Source: Lacustribacter sp964440375 (GTDB lineage: Bacteria; Pseudomonadota; Gammaproteobacteria; Burkholderiales; Burkholderiaceae_A). Taken from it: a stretch of DNA of 64,000 bases. The notes under the pieces were generated by a model. That model was not told the DNA's origin, ran no database searches, and was given only the letters and a program-made list of their open reading frames with translations. The stretch covers positions 1 to 64,000 of the forward strand of contig CAYTRY010000003.1 in assembly GCA_964440375.1 (NCBI GenBank). The letters run 5' to 3'. Shown piece by piece: positions 41,505-49,481 of the stretch. The number at the start of each line of letters is the position of its first letter. Within the stretch, counting starts at the first letter, position 1. A program made the translations under genes and the position numbers.

Positions 41505-42967
41505 TGTATGTCATTGACCACGATCGTGCGGGCGGCTATTGGGGCGCGGTCTATGTCTTTACTGCAGTCAAAGGCCTGCAGGTGGTGATTGATGGTCCGG
41601 TGGGCTGCGAAAACCTGCCGGTGACCTCGGTGTTGCACTACACCGATGCGCTGCCACCACATGAGCTCCCCATTGTGGTCACGGGACTTGCGGAGGAGCA
41701 GCTCGGCCGCGAAGGCACCGAGGGCGCGATGAAGCGGGCCCATGCAACGCTGGATCCTGACCTGCCAGCAGTGGTGGTGACCGGATCAATTGCTGAAATG
41801 ATCGGCGGTGGCGTGACCCCGGAGGGCACCAATATCAAGCGTTTTCTGCCGCGGACCATTGATGAGGATCAATGGCAGTGTGCTGATCGCGCAATGCGTT
41901 GGCTATGGACTGAGTACGGCATGCGCAAAGTGCCCGCCCGTCGCCCGCGCAAAGAAGGGGAAAAGCCCCGCGTCAATATCATTGGTCCCGCCTACGGCAC
42001 CTTCAATATGCCCAGTGATTTAGCGGAGATTCGTCGCCTGGTTCAGGGCATTGGGGCTGAAGTCAATCTGGTGTTTCCGCTGGGCAGCCATCTTGCGGAT
42101 GTCTCCAGGCTGGTCGAAGCCGATGTCAACATCTGCATGTATCGTGAATTCGGCCGACTGCTGTGCGAGGATTTGGATCGGCCTTATCTGCAGGCGCCTA
42201 TTGGCCTTCACAGCACAACTAAATTTTTAAGAACTTTGGGCGAGCTGCTTGGCTTAGATCCCGAGCCGTTCATTGCGCAGCAGAAACACACCACCATCAA
42301 GCCGATCTGGGATCTGTGGCGATCCGTAACCCAAGATTTTTTTGGCACCGCCAGTTTTGCAATTGTGGCCAACGACACCTATGCCCGGGGCGTGCGCCAC
42401 TACCTGGAAGAAGAGCTGGGCCTGCCATGTAATTTCGCAGTTGCTCGTAAGCCCGGACAGAAAACCGATAACGAGCTCGTGCGCAGTTTATGCAGCAAGA
42501 AACCACCCCTGGTGATGTTCGGCAGCTACAACGAGCGGATGTATCTGGCTGAGAATGGATCGCGGGCCGCCTATATCCCAGCGTCATTTCCCGGCGCCAT
42601 CATCCGGCGCCATACCGGCACGCCCTTTATGGGCTATGCGGGTGCGACCTATGTCTTGCAAGAATTTTGTAACGCGTTATTCGACGCACTTTTTCACATC
42701 CTGCCGCTGGGCACGGAAATGGACCGGGTCGATCCCACGCTGGCCCGCGCGGCCGAGGCGCCCGCGCCGGCATTGCAGTGGATTCCGGAGGCGCAGCTCT
42801 TGCTGGCGGAATTGGTCCGCTCAGAGCCTGTACTGGTTCAGATTTCTGCCGCCAAGCGGCTTCGCGATCAGGCCGAGGCGATTGCCCGGCAGGCGGGCGA
42901 ATCCACGATCACGACCGAACACGTCCGTCGTGCCCGACACGCAACGAACCAGGGTGCCGCCGCATGA
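41504..42967 (+). CDS. bchZ: Chlorophyllide a reductase subunit BchZ
   Basis: 487 residues, the partner of BchY. MYVIDHDRAGGYWGAVYVFT opens the protein; VIDGPVGCENLPVTSVLHYT holds a cluster cysteine; GIGAEVNLVFPLGSHLADVS and SYNERMYLAENGSRAAYIPA are typical. The C-terminal about 65 residues (VRSEPVLVQISAAKRLRDQA and onward) form the helical tail usual for BchZ/BchB-like subunits. The last bch gene before the puf operon. Confidence 0.96.
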   Translation: MYVIDHDRAGGYWGAVYVFTAVKGLQVVIDGPVGCENLPVTSVLHYTDALPPHELPIVVTGLAEEQLGREGTEGAMKRAHATLDPDLPAVVVTGSIAEMIGGGVTPEGTNIKRFLPRTIDEDQWQCADRAMRWLWTEYGMRKVPARRPRKEGEKPRVNIIGPAYGTFNMPSDLAEIRRLVQGIGAEVNLVFPLGSHLADVSRLVEADVNICMYREFGRLLCEDLDRPYLQAPIGLHSTTKFLRTLGELLGLDPEPFIAQQKHTTIKPIWDLWRSVTQDFFGTASFAIVANDTYARGVRHYLEEELGLPCNFAVARKPGQKTDNELVRSLCSKKPPLVMFGSYNERMYLAENGSRAAYIPASFPGAIIRRHTGTPFMGYAGATYVLQEFCNALFDALFHILPLGTEMDRVDPTLARAAEAPAPALQWIPEAQLLLAELVRSEPVLVQISAAKRLRDQAEAIARQAGESTITTEHVRRARHATNQGAAA

Positions 42968-43030
42968 CATGCGACTGCGCCTTGCGTTTCGTTCACCCAA
43001 TGCCGCAACAGTTTGTTGCGCCATCTCCGG

Positions 43031-43065
43031 CCACGGGGGGTTTTCGTGGTAACGGCCGAAAGGCC
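43031..43065 (+). promoter_or_regulatory. Two small hairpins in the puf leader
   Basis: CCACG-N9-CGTGG (43031-43049), then GGCC-GAAA-GGCC (43054-43065), a GNRA tetraloop, followed by AGGAGAG and the pufB ATG. They sit in the 117-base bchZ-pufB spacer. Stems here probably guard the pufB mRNA 5' end or mark processing between bchZ and puf. Role inferred. Confidence 0.4.
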
Positions 43066-43084
43066 AACTTACAGGAGAGATCCT

Positions 43085-43234
43085 ATGAGTAATGGCAAGT
43101 CGAGTCTTTCGGGACTCACCGACGAGGAAGCCCAGGAGTTTCACAAGTTTTATATCCAAGGCACCCTCGCGTTCACGGCGACCGCCGTCATCGCTCACGC
43201 GCTTGTGTGGGCATGGCGCCCCTGGTTCCATTAA
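43085..43234 (+). CDS. pufB: LH1 antenna beta chain PufB
   Basis: 49 residues. Light-harvesting 1 beta polypeptide, one transmembrane helix with its N-terminus in the cytoplasm. LTDEEAQEFHKFYIQGTLAF is the conserved N-terminal half, and the bacteriochlorophyll-ligating histidine is in VIAHALVWAWRPWFH. The AGGAGAG ribosome site is 9-10 bases before the ATG; an earlier in-frame codon lies in the leader hairpins and is not used. orf74 follows after 28 bases, an unusual arrangement because pufA normally comes next. Confidence 0.96.
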   Translation: MSNGKSSLSGLTDEEAQEFHKFYIQGTLAFTATAVIAHALVWAWRPWFH

Positions 43235-43262
43235 TCCGTCCACTGACCTCTAAGGGAATGCT

Positions 43263-43487
43263 ATGAATCAGATCACAGACGAAGTCCTGCACGAGTCGGT
43301 GAAAACCAACTCAATGGCCTACTACAGCATCTTTGCTGTCAGTTTCATCGTCTTTCTGGCGATCGCCCTCGTCGCGCAGATGCTGTTTTTGCAGTGGCGT
43401 TCCTGGTTTCCGGGGGCGGAAGGTGGCAAGACGTTAATTGGTGATGTGAAGTCAGCGGTCTATACCCTGATGTCACAACTCACCTGA
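43263..43487 (+). CDS. Beta-like puf-operon protein lacking the BChl histidine (orf74)
   Basis: 74 residues, one transmembrane helix (about 20-45), own ribosome site (AAGGGA 8 bases before ATG). Aligned on the C-terminal W-R-x-W-F motif, PufB reads AHALVWAWRPWF and this protein AQMLFLQWRSWF: the same spacing, but glutamine replaces the histidine that binds bacteriochlorophyll. The N-terminal acidic stretch (ITDEVLHESVKT) parallels PufB. After WF comes a 23-residue periplasmic tail (PGAEGGKTLIGDV… SQLT) that could form an amphipathic helix. It lies between pufB and pufA, where no gene is usual in the puf operons I know. It may be a non-pigmented beta paralogue that caps, gaps or pads the LH1 ring, as PufX, protein W or gamma chains do elsewhere; function unproven. 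Confidence 0.85.
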   Translation: MNQITDEVLHESVKTNSMAYYSIFAVSFIVFLAIALVAQMLFLQWRSWFPGAEGGKTLIGDVKSAVYTLMSQLT

Positions 43488-43509
43488 TCAACTTATAGGA
43501 GATGGAACC

Positions 43510-43695
43510 ATGTGGAGAGTATGGCGCTTGTTCGACCCGCTCCGAGCCCTCGTAGCTCAGGCGGTTTTTTTGTTCGGTCTTGCAGCAATGATTCATTTCA
43601 TTCTGCTGTCGACCGAGCGTTTCAACTGGCTCGATGGCAAAAGCCAGGCAGAGATCAAGGCAGCAAAGCCTGCCAGCGTCTCCTCGCCGAAGTAA
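43510..43695 (+). CDS. pufA: LH1 antenna alpha chain PufA
   Basis: 61 residues. MWRVWRLFDPLRALVAQAVF is the standard N-terminus of LH1 alpha; the ligand histidine is in LAAMIHFILLSTERFNWLDG. The hydrophilic C-terminal tail (KSQAEIKAAKPASVSSPK) is within the family's range. AGGAG lies 8-12 bases upstream. Together with PufB it forms the ring around the reaction centre. The next element is a strong hairpin before pufL. Confidence 0.96.
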   Translation: MWRVWRLFDPLRALVAQAVFLFGLAAMIHFILLSTERFNWLDGKSQAEIKAAKPASVSSPK

Positions 43696-43710
43696 GTGTT
43701 ATGGAGCAAA

Positions 43711-43746
43711 GCAGGGGGTGCCAATGTTGACCATTGGACTCCCTGC
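43711..43746 (+). promoter_or_regulatory. puf intercistronic hairpin (pufA/pufL)
   Basis: A stem of 15 base pairs (one G-U) with a single bulged G and a five-base loop: outer arm GCAGGGGGU with ACUCCCUGC, inner arm CCAAUG with CAUUGG. No T tract follows, so it is not a terminator. Hairpins at this place protect the antenna part of puf mRNA from 3' decay in Rhodobacter, giving more LH1 than reaction centre. Same role inferred here, and it would cover orf74 too. Confidence 0.75.
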
Positions 43747-43767
43747 ACCTTGAACGGAGAGATTTAA

Positions 43768-44592
43768 ATGGCGATGCTCAGTTTCGAGAGAAAGTATCGT
43801 GTTCGCGGCGGCACCCTTGTCGGTGGTGATCTATTTGACTTCTGGGTGGGACCGTTTTACTGCGGATTTTTCGGCCTCACGACCATTTTCTTCGCGACAC
43901 TCGGCACTGTTTTGATTCTATGGGGCGCCTCGCAAGGGCCGACATGGAATCTCTGGCAAATCAATATTGCGCCGCCGGATCTCAGCTATGGCCTCGGGCT
44001 TGCGCCGCTCCTGAAGGGCGGGCTCTGGCAGCTGATTACCGTCTGTGCGCTCGGTGCGTTCGGCTCCTGGGCCCTGCGAGAAGTAGAAATCTGTCGCAAG
44101 CTGGGCATGGGATATCACGTGCCGGTCGCATTTTCGGTGGCGATTTTTGGCTACTTCACACTCGTGGTGATTCGTCCGGTGCTGATGGGCGCCTGGGGCC
44201 ACGGCTTTCCGTACGGCATTTTGAGTCACCTCGACTGGGTCTCAAACGTCGGCTATCAGTATCTGCACTTCCACTACAACCCGGCCCATATGCTGGCCAT
44301 CACGCTGTTTTTCACAACCTGCCTTGCCTTGGCCATGCACGGCGGCCTGATTCTCGCAGCCTCCAATCCCCAAAAGGGCAACACGGTGCGCTGCCCTGAA
44401 CATGAAGACACATTCTTTCGCGATCTGATCGGCTATTCGGTTGGCACGCTGGGCATCCACCGCCTGGGCCTTTACTTGGCGCTGGGCGCAGTCTTTTTCA
44501 GTGCGGTTTGTATCGTGATCAGCGGCCCCTTCTGGACCCGTGGATGGCCAGAGTGGTGGACCTGGTGGTTAAACCTTCCGATTTGGTCATAG
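43768..44592 (+). CDS. pufL: Reaction centre L subunit PufL
   Basis: 274 residues, five transmembrane helices, the L half of the type-II reaction centre. MAMLSFERKYRVRGGTLVGG is the family start. Pigment and iron ligands are visible: ILSHLDWVSNVGYQYLHFHY (accessory and special-pair histidines), PAHMLAITLFF and LGIHRLGL (non-haem iron histidines). All expected residues appear to be there. GGAGAG precedes the ATG. Confidence 0.98.
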   Translation: MAMLSFERKYRVRGGTLVGGDLFDFWVGPFYCGFFGLTTIFFATLGTVLILWGASQGPTWNLWQINIAPPDLSYGLGLAPLLKGGLWQLITVCALGAFGSWALREVEICRKLGMGYHVPVAFSVAIFGYFTLVVIRPVLMGAWGHGFPYGILSHLDWVSNVGYQYLHFHYNPAHMLAITLFFTTCLALAMHGGLILAASNPQKGNTVRCPEHEDTFFRDLIGYSVGTLGIHRLGLYLALGAVFFSAVCIVISGPFWTRGWPEWWTWWLNLPIWS

Positions 44593-44613
44593 GCCACGGC
44601 GTAGGAGAACAAC

Positions 44614-45594
44614 ATGGCTGACTATCAAAATTTATTTACCCAGGTTCAGGCGGTGACGCATCCGCACTCGGGCGTGGCGATCGATCCTCGCGATATGCGC
44701 GAGCGCACCAAGAACCCATTCCTGTGGCATCTTGCTGGCCGGCTCGGCAATGCGCAGATCGGACCCCTGTATTTAGGCTGGGTGGGATTGGCCTCCGCAA
44801 TCTGTTTCATGATTGCTTTCACGATTGTGGGCTGGAACATGCTCGTTCAGGTCAACTACGACCCGATTCAATTTGTACGCCAGCTCTTCTGGCTGTCGCT
44901 TGATCCCCCGCCACCCGAATATGGACTGAAGCTCGCACCGTTAAAGCAGGGCGGCTGGTGGAATATCGCCGGCTTTTTTCTGACGGTATCGATTCTCTTG
45001 TGGTGGGTGCGGGTCTATCGGCGGGCACGGGCATTGAACATGGGCACCCATGTGGCCTGGGCATTTGCAGCGGCCATTTGGCTGTATCTGGTACTGGGTT
45101 TTTTCCGGCCGATTCTCATGGGCAGCTGGTCGGAGGGTGTGCCGTTCGGGATCTTCTCGCATCTCGATTGGACAGCAGCCTTTTCGATTCGATATGGAAA
45201 TCTTTTTTATAACCCCTTCCATATGCTGTCGATCGTGTTTCTTTACGGCTCTGCACTACTTTTCGCGATGCATGGCGCCACGATTTTGGCGGTGACCCGA
45301 TATGGCGGTGACCGAGAGGTAGAGCAGATTGTTGATCGCGGATCTGCCTCTGAACGGGCCGCATTATTTTGGCGATGGACGATGGGCTTTAACGCCACGA
45401 TGGAGTCGGTGCACCGTTGGGCCTGGTGGTTTGCCGTGCTCTGCCCACTGACCGGCGGCATCGGTATTTTGTTAACCGGAACTGTCGTTGATAACTGGTA
45501 TCTCTGGGGAATAAAGCATGGCCTCGTTCCGCCATATCCCGATATGTGGGGCGCACCCACGGTGGATCCCAGCGTCATGCAAGGAGCGAAATAA
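44614..45594 (+). CDS. pufM: Reaction centre M subunit PufM
   Basis: 326 residues, the M half of the reaction centre. LGRLGNAQIGPLYLGWVGLA-like start, PFGIFSHLDWTAAFSIRYGN, FYNPFHMLSIVFLYGSALLF (special-pair and iron histidine region), MHGATILAVTRYGGDREVEQ and TMESVHRWAWWFAVLCPLTG are diagnostic. Its stop overlaps the pufC start (TAATG), so the cytochrome is translationally coupled. Confidence 0.98.
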   Translation: MADYQNLFTQVQAVTHPHSGVAIDPRDMRERTKNPFLWHLAGRLGNAQIGPLYLGWVGLASAICFMIAFTIVGWNMLVQVNYDPIQFVRQLFWLSLDPPPPEYGLKLAPLKQGGWWNIAGFFLTVSILLWWVRVYRRARALNMGTHVAWAFAAAIWLYLVLGFFRPILMGSWSEGVPFGIFSHLDWTAAFSIRYGNLFYNPFHMLSIVFLYGSALLFAMHGATILAVTRYGGDREVEQIVDRGSASERAALFWRWTMGFNATMESVHRWAWWFAVLCPLTGGIGILLTGTVVDNWYLWGIKHGLVPPYPDMWGAPTVDPSVMQGAK

Positions 45595-46649
45595 TGAACC
45601 TCAAACGACTGCAGGCCTTAGCGCTGCTGGCGCTTGCTGGCCTGACACTGTCGGGCTGTGAGCGGCCCCCGATTGACACCGTTCAGGTGGGATTTCGTGG
45701 CACCGGCATGGAGCTGGTTTACAACCCACGAACACTTGCGGATCAGCAGGCATTAAATACGCCGCCAGCGGCATTGCCCGAGGCCGATAAGAGTGGCCCG
45801 CGGGCTGGGGCCGTTTATAAAAATGTGAAGGTACTGGGCAACCTCAGTGTCGGCGAATTCAATCGACTCATGGTGGGCTATACCCAGTGGATCGCGCCGG
45901 AGCAGGGCTGTGGTTATTGCCATAACTTAAATAACTTTGCTGATGATTCGCTTTACACCAAGGTCGTTGCACGACGCATGACCGAGATGACCCTGCACTT
46001 AAATGCCACCTGGAAAAATCACGTCGCAGAGACAGGCGTGACCTGCCACACCTGCCACCGTGGTCAGCCTGTGCCCGGAAAGATTTGGTTTAAGCCCGAT
46101 GAGTCCAAGCTTGCCAAAGGCCTACTCGGTCAGCGCAATGGCCAGAATGCCCCGGCACCGAGCGTGGCCTACAGTTCGCTGCCCAACGATCCGTTTAGCG
46201 CCTACCTCTTAAAGGACAACCGGATTCGACAGATTTCTCAGACGGCATTGCCTCAGGGAATTAACGGCAATGGATCTTCGACTCAGGCCACTGAGGCGAC
46301 CTACGGATTCATGATGCATATGTCGGATTCCCTGGGCGTCAATTGCGCCTTCTGCCATAACTCAAGAAACTTTTCGAACTGGCAAGAGAGCCCGCCGCAG
46401 CGCGCAGTTGCATGGCACGGCATTCGGATGGTGCGCGAGCTAAATAACGAATTCATCGAGCCTCTGACCAAGACCTTCCCTGCCAATCGGCTCGGGCCCA
46501 CTGGTGATGTGGCCAAGATCAATTGCGCGACCTGCCATCAGGGTGCCTACAAGCCACTCTGGGGAGAACAGATGGCGAAAAATTGGCCAGAACTTCGCGG
46601 CGGCTCAAGCCGTCCGATTAAAACTGCAGCAGGAGGCAGCGGCCGGTAA
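45594..46649 (+). CDS. pufC: Reaction-centre tetrahaem cytochrome PufC
   Basis: 351 residues. A periplasmic lipoprotein that re-reduces the special pair. The signal peptide ends in a lipobox (LTLSGC, Cys near residue 22). Four haem motifs are present: CGYCH, CHTCH, CAFCH and CATCH, and methionine ligands are available (RRMTEMTLHL; FMMHMSDSLG; RMVRELNNEF). Last gene of puf, followed by a strong terminator. Confidence 0.97.
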   Translation: MNLKRLQALALLALAGLTLSGCERPPIDTVQVGFRGTGMELVYNPRTLADQQALNTPPAALPEADKSGPRAGAVYKNVKVLGNLSVGEFNRLMVGYTQWIAPEQGCGYCHNLNNFADDSLYTKVVARRMTEMTLHLNATWKNHVAETGVTCHTCHRGQPVPGKIWFKPDESKLAKGLLGQRNGQNAPAPSVAYSSLPNDPFSAYLLKDNRIRQISQTALPQGINGNGSSTQATEATYGFMMHMSDSLGVNCAFCHNSRNFSNWQESPPQRAVAWHGIRMVRELNNEFIEPLTKTFPANRLGPTGDVAKINCATCHQGAYKPLWGEQMAKNWPELRGGSSRPIKTAAGGSGR

Positions 46650-46773
46650 CACTTTATAAATACGGCTCCTCACAAAGAAGAGCGGTTTAGGGCACGGCTC
46701 CCTCGCCGGCCCCTTGCCTCCACCCCTGGGCCTTTTGCGACGGTCGTCCCCCGTCCCGGCCCCCGGAGGCGAA

Positions 46774-46805
46774 GCCCGAAGGCTCCCCCCTTCGGGCCTT
46801 TTTTT
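46774..46805 (+). terminator. Rho-independent terminator after pufC
   Basis: Stem GCCCGAAGG / CCTTCGGGC with a 6-base loop, then CTTTTTTT. Oriented for the plus strand, it ends the crtE-to-pufC superoperon about 125 bases after the pufC stop. On the minus strand there is no T run, so the convergent liv genes are not served by it. Confidence 0.88.
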
Positions 46806-46836
46806 GGATATCACACAGCGATGGGCTGGGAGCGTG

Positions 46837-47592
46837 TTATTCGCCGAGGTATGCCGCACGCACTGCGGGATCATCGAGCAATGTCTTGGCCTCTGCGCTG
46901 GAGGTGATCATGCCCGAGTCCATCACGTAACCGCGGTGGGCCGCCTGCAAGGCAAGCCGCGCATTCTGTTCTACCAGAAGGATCGTCACGCCCCGTGCGG
47001 ATACATCACGAATCACCTCGAATATTTTTTCAACCATAACGGGCGAGAGTCCCATCGACGGCTCATCGAGGAGCAGCACTGCCGGCTGTGCCATGAGGGC
47101 CCGGGCCATGGCCAGCATCTGCTGCTCTCCGCCGGACAGTGTTCCTGCCAGCTGGTGCAGCCGCTCTTTAAGGCGTGGAAAGAGCACCAGCTGCTCCTCC
47201 AGTAAGGCTGCAATCGCCGCATTGCTGAACGTGGATGCACTGTGATGGCCATCGGCCAGACAGTAAGCGCCCATTAAAAGATTCTCTTGAATCGATAACC
47301 GTGTGAAAACACCACGGCCCTCGGGCACCATCACCAGGCCGCGCGCCGCAAGGGTATGCGCCGCTGCTGAAGTAATGTCTTCGCCCTGGAAAAACACCTG
47401 GCCTTCAGCCGCAGGCACAAGGCCAGTGATGGCCTTCAGCGTGGTGGTCTTGCCGGCGCCATTTGCGCCAATGAGTGTGACGAGTTCGCCTGGCTGAACG
47501 GCAAGGGTCACGCCTTTGACCGCCTGAATGCCGCCGTAGTGGACTTTCAGGTTTCTCAGTTCGAGGGCCGCCTGCGGCCGATGGTCAGCCAT
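46837..47592 (-). CDS. livF: Liv-type ABC transporter ATPase LivF (system 2)
   Basis: 251 residues. Walker A GANGAGKTTTLKAITGLV, MVPEGRGVFTRLSIQENLLM, signature TLSGGEQQMLAMARALM and Walker B LLLDEPSMGLSPVMVEKIF. It ends the livK-H-M-G-F set of a second importer placed inside the photosynthesis cluster. The ATG used overlaps the livG stop by 8 bases; an in-frame codon 30 bases upstream is possible. The PSMGL form is that of the classic branched-chain amino acid LivF. Confidence 0.9.
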   Translation of the reverse strand: MADHRPQAALELRNLKVHYGGIQAVKGVTLAVQPGELVTLIGANGAGKTTTLKAITGLVPAAEGQVFFQGEDITSAAAHTLAARGLVMVPEGRGVFTRLSIQENLLMGAYCLADGHHSASTFSNAAIAALLEEQLVLFPRLKERLHQLAGTLSGGEQQMLAMARALMAQPAVLLLDEPSMGLSPVMVEKIFEVIRDVSARGVTILLVEQNARLALQAAHRGYVMDSGMITSSAEAKTLLDDPAVRAAYLGE

Positions 47593-48373
47593 GCGTGGCC
47601 CCGCTACCCAGATAGGCCTCAATCACATCGGGATGGCGCTGCACTTCAGCGGGGCTGCCCTCGGCAATGACTTTGCCGTAATCGAGAACAGTGACTCGAT
47701 CACATAGACCCATGACGAGCTTCACATCATGCTCAATGATCAGAATGGTCTTTCCATCATCACGAATCTTTTCGAGCGTCTCGCGCAGCGCGTTCTTTTC
47801 AGTGGCATTCATACCCGCTGCCGGTTCATCCAAAGCAAGCAGCCGTGGCTCAGTCGCCAGGGCTCGTGCGATCTCAAGCCGCCGCTGATCTCCGTAGGAT
47901 AAAGTTTTGGCGATTGAATCGGCGTAGCGTCCGATTCCAAGATAGTCCAAAAGCGCGTGCGCATGGCTGCGGATGCGGGCCTCGCCCTGCTGAAATGCGC
48001 GTGTCCGCAGGATTGCTCCGAATACGCCCTGATGCAGCCCATGGGTCCGAAGATGGCGGCCGACCATGACATTTTCCAAGGCGGTCATATCTGGAAAGAG
48101 CCGAATATTTTGAAAGGTTCGTGCAATGCCAGCTTCGGCTACGCGATGGACAGCGGTTGGCTGATAGGGCCTGCCTTCAATCTGAAAACTGCCGCCATCA
48201 GGCGCATACAGGCCTGTGATGACATTAAAAAATGTAGTCTTGCCGGCGCCATTCGGGCCAATCAGTCCGTAGATTTGTCCCGCCTCAATCGATAGGCTGA
48301 CGTTATCGAGTGCGACCAGACCACCGAAGACTTTGCGGGCCTGCGACACTTTTAAAAGCGCGGGCTGGCTCAT
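47585..48373 (-). CDS. livG: Liv-type ABC transporter ATPase LivG (system 2)
   Basis: 262 residues. GPNGAGKTTFFNVITGLYAP (Walker A), GIARTFQNIRLFPDMTALEN, LSYGDQRRLEIARALATEP (signature), LLALDEPAAGMNATEKNALR (Walker B) and the LivG C-terminus (EVQRHPDVIEAYLG). Closer to canonical leucine/isoleucine/valine LivG than the system-1 protein. Overlaps livM by 4 bases. Confidence 0.92.
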   Translation of the reverse strand: MSQPALLKVSQARKVFGGLVALDNVSLSIEAGQIYGLIGPNGAGKTTFFNVITGLYAPDGGSFQIEGRPYQPTAVHRVAEAGIARTFQNIRLFPDMTALENVMVGRHLRTHGLHQGVFGAILRTRAFQQGEARIRSHAHALLDYLGIGRYADSIAKTLSYGDQRRLEIARALATEPRLLALDEPAAGMNATEKNALRETLEKIRDDGKTILIIEHDVKLVMGLCDRVTVLDYGKVIAEGSPAEVQRHPDVIEAYLGSGATHG

Positions 48374-49464
48374 CGCGTTCGCTTTGCAGAGAGCAGGCCG
48401 GTTGGCCGATACAGCATGATCAGCACCATCGCCAAACCAAACAGCAGCATACGCAGCGCTTCTGGTGCGAGAAGCTCAGTGCCGAAGATGGCCTCCTGAA
48501 TTGGCCGGGCCACATAGCGCAGCGCTTCTGGAATTGCATAGAGCAACACCGCACCGAGAATGACCCCAGGCACATAGCCCATGCCGCCCAGTACGACCAT
48601 GGCCACAATCACGATGCTTTCCATCAGGATGAAACTCTCTGGTGAGACAAAGCCCTGAAAGGCGGAGAACATTGCGCCGGAGACACCACCAAAGGATGCG
48701 CCCATCGCAAAGGCCAGAAGCTTGACGTTTCGGGTATTGATACCCATTGCCTTGGCAGCAATCTCATCTTCTCGTATCGCAATCCAGGCCCGGCCCACTC
48801 GGGAATCTTGAAGCCGCACCGTGATCACGATCACGATCACGGTCAAAACAAGAAACAGGTAGTAATAAAGCTGCACCGAGGGGATGGTCAGGCCGAGCAG
48901 CTGAAGCGGCTTATTGAAGCTCACACCGGCGATCTCGATCGGATCAATATTGCTTAAGCCCTGCGGCCCATTGGTCAGGTTAATGGGGGCATTAAGGTTA
49001 TTTAAAAAAATCCGAATGATTTCGCCAAAGCCCAGGGTCACGATGGCCAGATAGTCGCCCCGCAGTTTGAGGGTTGGCGCCCCGAGCAAAACACCGAAAA
49101 AGGCGGCCAGTAAGGCCGAGAGCGGCACGACCAGCCAAATCGAGTTGTGCAGCCCATTGGGAAAAGTCTGCCGAACCCATTCGAATTGCTCAAACAAATG
49201 CGGAGAGGCCAGCAGCCCATACATGTAAGCGCCGACGGCATAAAAGGCGATGTAACCCAAATCCAGCAGACCGGCATAGCCCACCACAATATTTAGGCCG
49301 AGTGCCAGCATGATGTAGAGCATGGCAAAGGCCAGAATGCGAATCCATGCATTGCCGGCAAGGCCTGCGACAAACGGCAGAATCAGAAGTGCAGCACCAA
49401 TCCCAATCGCCGCCCAAATGGCGTTGCGACGGGTGAGTGGAATGGACACATTACCCCAGTGCAT
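48370..49464 (-). CDS. livM: Liv-type ABC transporter permease LivM (system 2)
   Basis: 364-residue membrane permease with the LivM signature MLALGLNIVVGYAGLLDLGYIAFYAVGAY, GAPTLKLRGDYLAIVTLGFGEIIRI, and the coupling region RVGRAWIAIREDEIAAKAMG. About nine helices. The VNT-like loop and length fit the true branched-chain amino acid type. It lies 17 bases after livH. Confidence 0.92.
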   Translation of the reverse strand: MHWGNVSIPLTRRNAIWAAIGIGAALLILPFVAGLAGNAWIRILAFAMLYIMLALGLNIVVGYAGLLDLGYIAFYAVGAYMYGLLASPHLFEQFEWVRQTFPNGLHNSIWLVVPLSALLAAFFGVLLGAPTLKLRGDYLAIVTLGFGEIIRIFLNNLNAPINLTNGPQGLSNIDPIEIAGVSFNKPLQLLGLTIPSVQLYYYLFLVLTVIVIVITVRLQDSRVGRAWIAIREDEIAAKAMGINTRNVKLLAFAMGASFGGVSGAMFSAFQGFVSPESFILMESIVIVAMVVLGGMGYVPGVILGAVLLYAIPEALRYVARPIQEAIFGTELLAPEALRMLLFGLAMVLIMLYRPTGLLSAKRTR

Positions 49465-49481
49465 TGGCCATTCCCCAGACG

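Noticed and set aside
43013..43084. Longer PufB starting 24 codons upstream
   Set aside because: The extension is Arg-rich, overlaps the leader hairpins and lacks a ribosome site; the downstream ATG gives the normal 49-residue LH1 beta.
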